Shown: positions 1 through 5,065 of the stretch, in pieces
How the letters are laid out: each line of letters starts with the position of its first letter
Position numbering within the stretch: the stretch's first letter is position 1
Source of the DNA: Elusimicrobiota bacterium
Lineage (GTDB): Bacteria; Elusimicrobiota; Elusimicrobia; UBA1565; JACRDR01
DNA: 5,122 bases
Reading direction: 5' to 3'
Assembly (NCBI GenBank): GCA_016207585.1
Contig: JACQPI010000207.1
Location: 1-5,122, forward strand
The notes under the pieces: generated by a model
Seen by the model: the letters and a program-made list of their open reading frames with translations, nothing else
Told to the model about the DNA's origin: nothing
The model's database searches: none
Made by a program: the position numbers and the translations under genes

Positions 1-1294
1 AGCGATACGAGAGGGGCGAGCCGCTTTTGAGCAGCTCGGCCATCTGGAGGTAGGCGACGAACTCGTTGACGACGGTCTTGACGCCTATGAGCTTGCCCAC
101 CGTCAGGCAGTCGGCGGACGGCACGCCCATCACCCAGGCGAGGGGCCAGGCCGCGTAGCCCAGGATCAACTCGATGGAGAGGTGGCCCATGCCCACGAGG
201 CCGCCGGCCCAGCGAAACAGCGCGTTGGCCATGGCGATCAGCGCGATGAAGGCCAGAAGCATCGCGGCCACGTTGAGCGCCAGGGTCATCCCCTCGGAGG
301 CGCCCCGCGAGGCGGCGTCGATGACGTTGGCGTCTATCTTTTCGTCGATCATCTTGATCTTCTCGCCGGCCGTCCTCGGCTTGCCGTCCTCCGGGTAGAC
401 GATCTTGGCGCACACCAGGGCCGCCGGCGCCGACATGACCGATTGGGCGATCAGGTGCCCGGCGATGTCCGGGAAATACTGGTGCAGCATTCCCACGTAG
501 GCGGCCAGGACGCCCCCCGCGGTGTTGGCGAAGCCCCCCACCATGACGGCCATGAGCTCGCTGGGCGTCATGTCATGGACGTAGGGCTTGATGACCAGCG
601 GCGCCTCCGTCTGCCCGACGAAGATATTGGCGGCGGTCGAGAGCGTCTCGGCGCCGGAGGTGCGCATCGTCTTTTGCATTACGACGGCGAAGACAAGGAC
701 GATCCGCTGCATGACGCCCAGGTAGTAGAGCACCGTCCTTAGGGATGAGAAAAAGATGATGGTCGGCAGGACGTTGAAGGTGAAATTTACCATCGAATTG
801 TCGAGCTGCCCGGTCACGAAGGAGCGGAAGAGGAAGTTCGTCCCTTCCTGGGTGAACCCCAGAAGCGCCATGGTGCCGTCGTTGAGCTTCGAGAAGAACC
901 AGCGGCCCGGGTTCGTGGCCAATACGAGATAGCCGAAGAGTATCTGCAGGCCGAGCCCCCAGGCGACGAGGGTCCAGTTCACCGCCTTGCGGTCGCGCGA
1001 GAAGACGTAGCACAGGCCGATGAGCGCCAAAAGACCCAAAAAGGACACGGCCCGTTGGAGCGGGCTGGAAGGTTCTTCCGCCGCCCGCCGCCTGGCCAGT
1101 TCGTCGCTCATGGCGGTTCCCGGCTTGCCGGATTCCGGGGCGGCCGAGAGGGACGGTCCCTGGGTTTCGGCCGCCGTCGCCGCCGGTTGCCGTTCCGGCT
1201 GGGCCAGCCCGCCCGCCGTGAACGCGCCGATCGCGCCGCAGGCCGCGAAGAACATCCATAGGAGCGCGCCGCGACGCAAACTGAAATTCCTCAT
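1..1294 (-). CDS. Concentrative nucleoside transporter (CNT/NupC family), 3' end cut by window edge
   Basis: This is an inner-membrane permease expected to import nucleosides together with a cation (Na+ or H+). The frame is open from the ATG at 1294-1292 to the left edge, 431 codons with no stop. Two family signatures are visible. QTEAP at residues 228-232 corresponds to the first re-entrant hairpin that contacts the nucleoside. GVKTVVNEFVAY at 404-415 matches the CNT consensus G-x-K-x3-NEFVA. SRDRKAVNWTLVAWGLGLQ at 99-117, after the first core membrane helix (about 82-98), is also typical. The last conserved helix, with further substrate contacts, lies outside the window. Residues 1-81 are an extension beyond the usual bacterial core: a basic start, a hydrophobic stretch at about 9-30, a possible cleavage site at LA-Q (31/32), then an Ala/Pro/Ser-rich linker. 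M62 is an alternative start that would remove most of it, but its ribosome-binding site is weak. The family is certain; the exact nucleoside and coupling ion are not. Confidence 0.93.
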   Translation of the reverse strand, partial: MRNFSLRRGALLWMFFAACGAIGAFTAGGLAQPERQPAATAAETQGPSLSAAPESGKPGTAMSDELARRRAAEEPSSPLQRAVSFLGLLALIGLCYVFSRDRKAVNWTLVAWGLGLQILFGYLVLATNPGRWFFSKLNDGTMALLGFTQEGTNFLFRSFVTGQLDNSMVNFTFNVLPTIIFFSSLRTVLYYLGVMQRIVLVFAVVMQKTMRTSGAETLSTAANIFVGQTEAPLVIKPYVHDMTPSELMAVMVGGFANTAGGVLAAYVGMLHQYFPDIAGHLIAQSVMSAPAALVCAKIVYPEDGKPRTAGEKIKMIDEKIDANVIDAASRGASEGMTLALNVAAMLLAFIALIAMANALFRWAGGLVGMGHLSIELILGYAAWPLAWVMGVPSADCLTVGKLIGVKTVVNEFVAYLQMAELLKSGSPLSYR

Positions 1295-1332
1295 AGAACC
1301 GGATTATACTTTTCTTTCCTCTTTTTTCCCAT
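1291..1332 (-). CDS. Possible 13-codon leader ORF ending in an ATGA overlap with the transporter start
   Basis: A short frame encodes MGKKRKEKYNPVL. Its TGA (1293-1291) overlaps the transporter ATG (1294-1292) as ATGA. It fills most of the 50-bp A-rich gap after comF. There is no clear Shine-Dalgarno sequence before it, and the A-rich composition alone would give many Lys codons, so chance is a serious alternative. It is listed because the transporter itself has no good ribosome-binding site at normal distance, and termination-reinitiation from this frame would explain that. Confidence 0.2.
   Translation of the reverse strand: MGKKRKEKYNPVL
1303..1331 (-). promoter_or_regulatory. Promoter-like TATAAT box just before the transporter gene
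   Basis: A perfect TATAAT on the minus strand (1308-1303) lies in the A-rich comF-transporter gap. At a 17-bp spacing the -35 position (1331-1326) reads TGGGAA, only 3 of 6 matches to TTGACA. Initiation from this box would place the RNA start within a few bases of the ATG at 1294, giving a nearly leaderless message. The alternative is that the match is a chance product of the A/T-rich gap and the transporter is read through from comF. Confidence 0.3.
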
Positions 1333-1344
1333 TTTTTACTTTTT

Positions 1345-2055
1345 CTAATCTCTTGCCAGCACGTATGCGCACACGCGCGCCGCCCCCGCGCTCTTGAGCG
1401 CCCGGGCGCATTCCTCCAGGGTGCGCCCGGTCGTGCAGATGTCGTCGATCAACAGACAGTTTTTTCCGCGCAGGGAGACTCCCGGAGAGGCCCGAATGGC
1501 GCGCGCCAGGTTATTCGATCTTTTGCCGCGGGAGAGGCGCCATTGGGGTTGCGTATGGCGGACGCGCTCCAGGGCGTTTTCGAGAGGGATTCCGGCGCAT
1601 TCGCAGACGCGGTGGGCCAGGATTTCGGCCTGGTTGAACCCTCTTTGCCGCAGTCTTCGGGGATGCAGGGGAACCGGGACGACCGCGTCCATCCCGCGGA
1701 TTTCCGGGATTCTTCCGTATGTCCCGGCCATCCAGCCTCCCAGCACCCGTCCCACGGCGCGGCGGTTTTGGTATTTGAACGTGTGTATCAAGGAAGGCAG
1801 AGGGGCCGAGTACGCGAAGGCGGCCCGAATGCAGTCCAGAAACCGGTGGGGTTCCGGGCAGTCTCTCGCGTGATTGGGAGCCCGCTCCAATGGAACGCCG
1901 CACCTACGGCATTGAGGTTCCTCCAAGGGCCTCAGTCGGGCAAGGCAACGTCCGCACAAAGGGCCCGAGAGCGGAAACGGAAGGTCCAGCCGGCATTGGG
2001 CGCAGATCAGCGGAAATACGAGGTGAAGGAAACGTTCCTTCCAGGCATGGGGCAT
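1345..2055 (-). CDS. comF: ComF family protein (zinc-finger plus phosphoribosyltransferase-like domain)
   Basis: This is a cytoplasmic protein of the ComF/GntX family, 236 residues, close to the usual family length. The N-terminal part has Cys pairs of a zinc-binding module: C18-x2-C21, C34-x2-C37 and C49-x2-C52, with a further C66. The family block PVPLHPRRLRQRGFNQAE is at 127-144. The PRPP-binding-type loop LLIDDICTTGRT is at 201-212, with the paired Asp D204/D205 and T208-T209-G210. In competent bacteria ComF acts with the DNA-uptake machinery and is linked to handling of incoming single-stranded DNA; many ComF homologues are in species not known to be competent, and the enzymatic reaction is not established. 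The ATG at 2055 is the first start in this frame after the preceding gene. It has only a G-run directly against it rather than a spaced Shine-Dalgarno site. The gaps to the neighbours are 60 bp upstream and 50 bp downstream, compatible with one transcript. Confidence 0.95.
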   Translation of the reverse strand: MPHAWKERFLHLVFPLICAQCRLDLPFPLSGPLCGRCLARLRPLEEPQCRRCGVPLERAPNHARDCPEPHRFLDCIRAAFAYSAPLPSLIHTFKYQNRRAVGRVLGGWMAGTYGRIPEIRGMDAVVPVPLHPRRLRQRGFNQAEILAHRVCECAGIPLENALERVRHTQPQWRLSRGKRSNNLARAIRASPGVSLRGKNCLLIDDICTTGRTLEECARALKSAGAARVCAYVLARD

Positions 2056-2115
2056 CCCCCGGATATACGAGCGTCTCGGGGGAAAGTTCCCGGGATTTAG
2101 AGGGGCCGCGCGCGG

Positions 2116-2355
2116 TTACAGCAGACCTTCGGCTTTTTGTGGCTGGGCGCAGCGGTTGGGCCACACGCAGGTCTTGATCTGGGCGACCACGGGCGCGGGT
2201 TGAGCGCAGCGGTTCGGCCATACGCAGGTCTTGATCTGCGCGGTCATGGACGCGGGCTGGGCGCAGCGGTTGGGCCACACGCACGGTTTGAGCTGGGCCA
2301 GCGTCGGGTCCATCTGGAGTCCGGCGAGGTTGAGCATCAGGATAAGTTCGATCAT
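2116..2355 (-). CDS. Small protein with three CVWPNRCAQP-type Cys repeats, unknown function
   Basis: I do not recognise this 79-residue protein. Its start is well supported: AAGGAGG at 2371-2365 lies nine bases before the ATG at 2355. The first 15 residues (MIELILMLNLAGLQM) are hydrophobic with one acid and no basic residue, so they could be a short leader or weak membrane segment rather than a classical signal peptide. Three units follow at residues 20-34, 39-53 and 58-72. The first is AQLKPCVWPNRCAQP; the other two are AQIKTCVWPNRCAQP. Four-residue spacers (ASMT, APVV) separate them, giving an exact 19-residue period. The tail is QKAEGLL. Each unit has two Cys in C-x5-C spacing (25/31, 44/50, 63/69) enclosing V-W-P-N-R; no Cys lies elsewhere. 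Possible roles include a multi-core modified-peptide precursor, a chain of small disulfide loops if exported, or a metal- or ligand-binding repeat. No modification enzyme is visible nearby. That it is a real gene is likely; its function is open. Confidence 0.85.
   Translation of the reverse strand: MIELILMLNLAGLQMDPTLAQLKPCVWPNRCAQPASMTAQIKTCVWPNRCAQPAPVVAQIKTCVWPNRCAQPQKAEGLL
2140..2298 (-). repeat. Three in-frame 45-bp tandem units at a 57-bp period inside the small Cys-repeat gene
   Basis: The units lie at 2254-2298, 2197-2241 and 2140-2184, each 45 bp, separated by 12-bp spacers. In the ten-codon CVWPNRCAQP core, the first and third copies differ at one base, in the final Pro codon. The middle copy differs from the first at four third-codon positions (V, P, A and Q codons). 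All these changes are silent on the minus strand. The four- to five-residue stretch before the core varies slightly (LKP against IKT), and the spacers differ completely. Confidence 0.93.
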
Positions 2356-2364
2356 GGTCGGGAC

Positions 2365-2371
2365 CCTCCTT
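2365..2371 (-). promoter_or_regulatory. Strong Shine-Dalgarno site for the Cys-repeat gene
   Basis: AAGGAGG on the minus strand, nine bases from the ATG at 2355, is the best ribosome-binding site in the window. It decides both the strand and the start of the small gene. It sits inside a possible short hairpin, CCCTC-AAG-GAGGG (2376-2364), which could hide it. Confidence 0.85.
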
Positions 2372-2374
2372 GAG

Positions 2375-2397
2375 GGGCGTTATTTTTTATCACGCCC
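2375..2397 (-). promoter_or_regulatory. Inverted repeat GGGCGT/ACGCCC upstream of the Cys-repeat gene
   Basis: On the minus strand GGGCGT (2397-2392) and ACGCCC (2380-2375) form a perfect 6-bp stem around an 11-base A/T-rich loop. It could be an operator or a 5' leader hairpin. Its downstream arm overlaps by two bases the arm of the smaller hairpin that contains the Shine-Dalgarno site, so the two stems cannot both form completely. If transcription starts from the nearby TACAAT box, the RNA would begin inside the first arm, which favours the operator reading. Confidence 0.4.
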
Positions 2398-2399
2398 TT

Positions 2400-2405
2400 A
2401 TTGTA
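2400..2405 (-). promoter_or_regulatory. Candidate -10 box (TACAAT) for the Cys-repeat gene
   Basis: TACAAT on the minus strand matches the TATAAT consensus at five of six positions and lies 44 bases before the ATG at 2355. At a 17-bp spacing the -35 position reads CGGAGA, only three of six matches, so an activator or an alternative sigma factor would be needed if this is the promoter. Location in the only AT-rich intergenic stretch of this part supports it. Confidence 0.4.
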
Positions 2406-2438
2406 GTGATCTTGCCGTCGGGTCTCCGATGATTCCAA

Positions 2439-2491
2439 TCAAATCCGATACTTGATTTGAAACGTTGATCGAAAACATTGACTCAAATCAA
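2439..2491. repeat. Cluster of TTGATTTGA-type repeats, possible regulator-binding sites
   Basis: On the plus strand TTGATTTGA (2452-2460) has a perfect inverted copy TCAAATCAA (2483-2491), with centres 31 bp apart, close to three helical turns. A third, seven-base copy TCAAATC lies at 2439-2445 and forms a 7-bp inverted repeat with 2454-2460 around an 8-base loop. The cluster lies between the permease stop and the promoter-like box of the Cys-repeat gene. It could be binding sites for a regulator; low sequence complexity in an AT-rich gap is the alternative. Confidence 0.4.
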
Positions 2492-2495
2492 TGTT
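2474..2495 (-). terminator. Hairpin after the second ABC permease, weak terminator candidate
   Basis: AACATTGA (plus, 2474-2481) and TCAATGTT (2488-2495) form a perfect 8-bp stem with a 6-base loop, starting 13 bases after the permease stop codon. On the minus strand it is followed by only two further T residues (TTCG). The stem is A/T-rich and the T-tract short, so termination would be inefficient. The same bases hold one TCAAATCAA copy, so this may instead be an operator palindrome. Confidence 0.4.
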
Positions 2496-2508
2496 CGGTC
2501 GAGGGTCG

Positions 2509-3789
2509 TTATTCGTAACGCAGCGCCTCGGTCGGCTCGAAGCGCGAAGCCTGCCAGGCGGGATAGAGAGAAGATAAAAGCCCGGTTCCCAAGGCGATGA
2601 GAAGCGCTATCGCCACGTACCCGGCGCCCGGGATAATAATGCGGTCCGGATCGGACGGCATATAGCGCGCGGCTAAAAGTCCGAGAGGAATGCCCGCCGC
2701 CCCAGCGGCCATGCTTAAAATCGTCGCCTCCGACATGAACTGAAGGATCACGTCGCGTCGCGTCGCGCCCAGCGCGCGGCGCAGGCCGATCTCGTGGACT
2801 CTGGAAAACACGGTCGCAAGCGTCACGTTCATGATCCCGATGCCGCCGGCCAGGATCGCCACCACTCCGATCACCAGGATCGCGAGAGCGCGCTCGCGGA
2901 TGCGCTTGAGGATCCCCGAAATGCGTTCGCGATAATCCTTGATCTCGAAATCCGGCTCCCCCCGGTGCCGGGCCTCTAGGAGGGCCGAGACGCGTCTGAG
3001 CACGATTCCAACGCCGGCCTCGCTTCCCGTCTCAATCTGGATTTCGTCGACTTGGCGCGGCTGTTCTTGGTTGCGGGAACGCAGTAGGGCGTGCTGATAC
3101 GTGCTGATGGGGACGACGATCGTGCCGCTTTGACCCCAATAGTTGTGGAAAAACCGCGGGTCCTTGTCGCGGGGAGGCTCCTTGAGAATTCCGATGACCG
3201 TGAAAATGTGGCTCTCGATTCGGACTTGTTTATTCAGAAGATCCCTGCGTTTAAGGAGTTGATCGAGCGCCTGTTCCGGAAAGAACTTGGCCCAAAAGGG
3301 TTTTTTGACCCAGCCTCCCGTCTCCACCATAACGCAGACCCTGGCCGCGGTTCGAACGTCTTCATCGGTCAGGAACCGCCCGCGCAGCGCGTAGACCCAG
3401 TCGCGCTTGCGCCACTGCGCGGTCGTTCCCACGACCATGAGTCCCTCGTTGTGAAATTTGTCATGGACGAAACGCATGCCGTAGGCGCGCACAAGCGGAT
3501 AGACCATGTACAAGTCGGGCCAGCGGCCGCGGATTGCCTGGGCGTCTTCGGCGGTCAGTCCGCGCGAGAGTCCCTTGGAGACGTAGCCTTCCTTCTTTCT
3601 GACTTCCAGCCGCCCGGGTCCCACGAGTTCGGAATAGCCTTGGAGGCGCTGCCGCATCCATTCGATCTGCGCGAAGGTATAAAGGGTGGCGGCGATGCCG
3701 ATCGTCAAGGAGACGCAGCTTAAGATCGAGCGGGCCTTATGGGCCCATATCTCGCCCGAGGCGGCGCGCAGCAGGTCTTGCGGCGTCAT
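2509..3789 (-). CDS. ABC transporter permease, MacB/FtsX type (second of the pair)
   Basis: This is an inner-membrane subunit of a type VII (MacB-like) ABC transporter, 426 residues. These transporters move lipoproteins, peptides or drugs mechanically from the periplasmic side. It has one N-terminal helix (about 20-40), a large extracytoplasmic domain (about 41-298), and three C-terminal helices (about 299-328, 354-375, 389-409). The FtsX-domain signature GGIGIMNVTLATVF is at 315-328, followed by the coupling-helix region HEIGLRRALGATRRDV at 332-347. It ends with the usual YPAWQASRFEPTEALRYE. No ATPase domain is fused, unlike MacB itself. The ATG at 3789 lies 10 bp after the stop of the previous permease, with GAGG overlapping that stop as ribosome-binding site. 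It aligns with its neighbour almost without gaps over the first 213 residues, so the pair arose by duplication. The cargo cannot be told from the sequence. Confidence 0.95.
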   Translation of the reverse strand: MTPQDLLRAASGEIWAHKARSILSCVSLTIGIAATLYTFAQIEWMRQRLQGYSELVGPGRLEVRKKEGYVSKGLSRGLTAEDAQAIRGRWPDLYMVYPLVRAYGMRFVHDKFHNEGLMVVGTTAQWRKRDWVYALRGRFLTDEDVRTAARVCVMVETGGWVKKPFWAKFFPEQALDQLLKRRDLLNKQVRIESHIFTVIGILKEPPRDKDPRFFHNYWGQSGTIVVPISTYQHALLRSRNQEQPRQVDEIQIETGSEAGVGIVLRRVSALLEARHRGEPDFEIKDYRERISGILKRIRERALAILVIGVVAILAGGIGIMNVTLATVFSRVHEIGLRRALGATRRDVILQFMSEATILSMAAGAAGIPLGLLAARYMPSDPDRIIIPGAGYVAIALLIALGTGLLSSLYPAWQASRFEPTEALRYE

Positions 3790-3799
3790 CGGTTCGGCC

Positions 3800-5065
3800 T
3801 CATTCGTCCTTGAGGGCCGTGACGGGATCCAGCGCGGCCGCCTGCTTGGCGGGGTAGAGAGCGGATATGCAGCTGACCGCCACGCCGATGAGTATGACGG
3901 CCGCCATGTGATACCAGGTCAATGTCGTCAAGTCTCGTTCGGTATCCCGGCCCAAGTAAGCTACCCCGGCGTAGCCCAGGCCGACGCCGGCCAGGCCTCC
4001 CGCCAGGCCCAGGATCATCGCTTCCGTCAGAAACTGGGCCAGGATATCGGTCCGTGTGGCGCCGATGGCGCGCCGAATGCCGATCTCTTTGACCCGCGCG
4101 AATATAGAGGCCAGCGTGACGTTCATGATCCCGATGCCGCCGGCCAGGAGGGCGACCATGCCCAGGATCGTCCCCACCCAGATGTAGCGCTGGGTGTCTT
4201 GGAGCTCTTCTTGGATCATGCTGCGGTTATCCTGGATTTCGTAGTCGTCTTCTCCCCGGTGACGGCGTTTGAGGATCGAGTCGATGCGGCCCTTGACCGA
4301 GACGACGGTGTCGGGGTTCCCCGAGTCCAGTTGTATCTCGTCGATGGCGGTTTTCGTTTTCTCGTTCCCCAAATAGCGGTGATAGGACGTGACCGGGATC
4401 AAAACCGCGGTTTGTTCCCAGTGGAACCAGCGCGGGTCCTTGTCGCGTGGCGGCGCCTTGATAACTCCCACCACCGTGAATTGCCGGTTTTCCAACCGGA
4501 TGGGCTTGCCGAGCAGATCGTGCCTGGAGACAAAGCGGTCCAGGGGTTCCGGAGTCCACCACGAGGCCCAGAACGGCTTTTGGACCCAGCCTCCCGGCTC
4601 GATCACTACGGCGACCCGGGCGGCGTTCTCGACGTCCCAGCGATCAAGAAAACGCCCGCGCAGCCCGTAGACCCAGTCGCGCTTGCGCCACTCGTGCGTG
4701 GTTCCCTGGATGGGAATGTTTTCCACCTTCTTGCCGTCGCAATGAAGCGTCGCGTTCCAGCGGCGAACCTTGGGATAAATCATCTGGATTTCCGGAATTG
4801 CCCGCTCGATCTCCAAAACGTCCTCCCATATCAGGCCCGGCGAGAGCCCCCGGGAAACGTAATTGCGCTTGGCTTGGATCTGCATTCGTCCCGCTCCCAT
4901 GAGTTCGATCGAGCGATCCAAGGCCTCTCGCATCCCGTGGGTTTGGGCGAAGGTATAAAGAATCGACCCGACCCCGACCGAGACGGCTGAAAAGCTCAGG
5001 ATCGAACGGAAGGCGTGGGCGCGTATTTCCCGAAGGCCGGTCTGGAAAGCTTCCTCAAGATTCAC
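3800..5065 (-). CDS. ABC transporter permease, MacB/FtsX type (first of the pair)
   Basis: This permease has 421 residues and the same plan as its downstream paralogue: a first helix at about 20-40, an extracytoplasmic domain at about 43-293, and helices at about 294-322, 345-370 and 386-404. The signature GGIGIMNVTLASIF is at 309-322, then KEIGIRRAIGATRTDI at 326-341, and YPAKQAAALDPVTALKDE at the C terminus. Blocks in the extracytoplasmic domain shared with the second permease include GTTHEWRKRDWVYGLRGRFL (121-140; 17 of 20 identical), GGWVQKPFWA (158-167) and PPRDKDPR (205-212). The start is GTG at 5065-5063, overlapping the ATPase stop as GTGA, which implies translational coupling. A GGGGA element in the end of the ATPase gene can serve as ribosome-binding site. 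Two different permeases with a separate ATPase suggest a heterodimeric membrane part; no periplasmic adaptor gene is seen in the window. Confidence 0.95.
   Translation of the reverse strand: MNLEEAFQTGLREIRAHAFRSILSFSAVSVGVGSILYTFAQTHGMREALDRSIELMGAGRMQIQAKRNYVSRGLSPGLIWEDVLEIERAIPEIQMIYPKVRRWNATLHCDGKKVENIPIQGTTHEWRKRDWVYGLRGRFLDRWDVENAARVAVVIEPGGWVQKPFWASWWTPEPLDRFVSRHDLLGKPIRLENRQFTVVGVIKAPPRDKDPRWFHWEQTAVLIPVTSYHRYLGNEKTKTAIDEIQLDSGNPDTVVSVKGRIDSILKRRHRGEDDYEIQDNRSMIQEELQDTQRYIWVGTILGMVALLAGGIGIMNVTLASIFARVKEIGIRRAIGATRTDILAQFLTEAMILGLAGGLAGVGLGYAGVAYLGRDTERDLTTLTWYHMAAVILIGVAVSCISALYPAKQAAALDPVTALKDE

Noticed and set aside
182..742. Plus-strand 186-codon frame
   Set aside because: It is antisense to the transporter, with a His/Asp/Arg-rich translation typical of a shadow frame and no ribosome-binding site that I can see.
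573..1259. Minus-strand 228-codon frame inside the nucleoside transporter gene
   Set aside because: It is out of frame with the transporter, Arg/Gly/Pro-rich and without family features. The overlapping frame carries QTEAP and NEFVA motifs and stays open to the window edge.
1543..2100. Plus-strand 185-codon frame opposite comF
   Set aside because: It is antisense to a full-length ComF with intact zinc-finger and PRPP-loop motifs. No recognisable features of its own.
2106..2115. CCGCGCGCGG palindrome directly after the stop of the Cys-repeat gene, as a terminator
   Set aside because: A continuous palindrome leaves a very short stem once a loop is allowed, and no T-tract follows, so intrinsic termination is not supported.
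2140..2298. CRISPR-like array
   Set aside because: There are only three units, the spacers are 12 bp, and the repeats are in-frame coding units with silent differences rather than identical non-coding repeats.
2137..2373. Plus-strand frame opposite the Cys-repeat gene, also repetitive
   Set aside because: Its repeats are a mirror of the minus-strand gene. Differences between copies change residues in this frame but are silent in the core on the minus strand, and the strong ribosome-binding site is on the minus strand.
3686..4990. Plus-strand open frame of 434 codons opposite the first permease
   Set aside because: It lies antisense to a permease with clear family motifs over its full length. 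Its translation shows no recognisable domain or membrane segments and has the Asp/Gly/Arg-rich look of antisense to GC-rich coding DNA.
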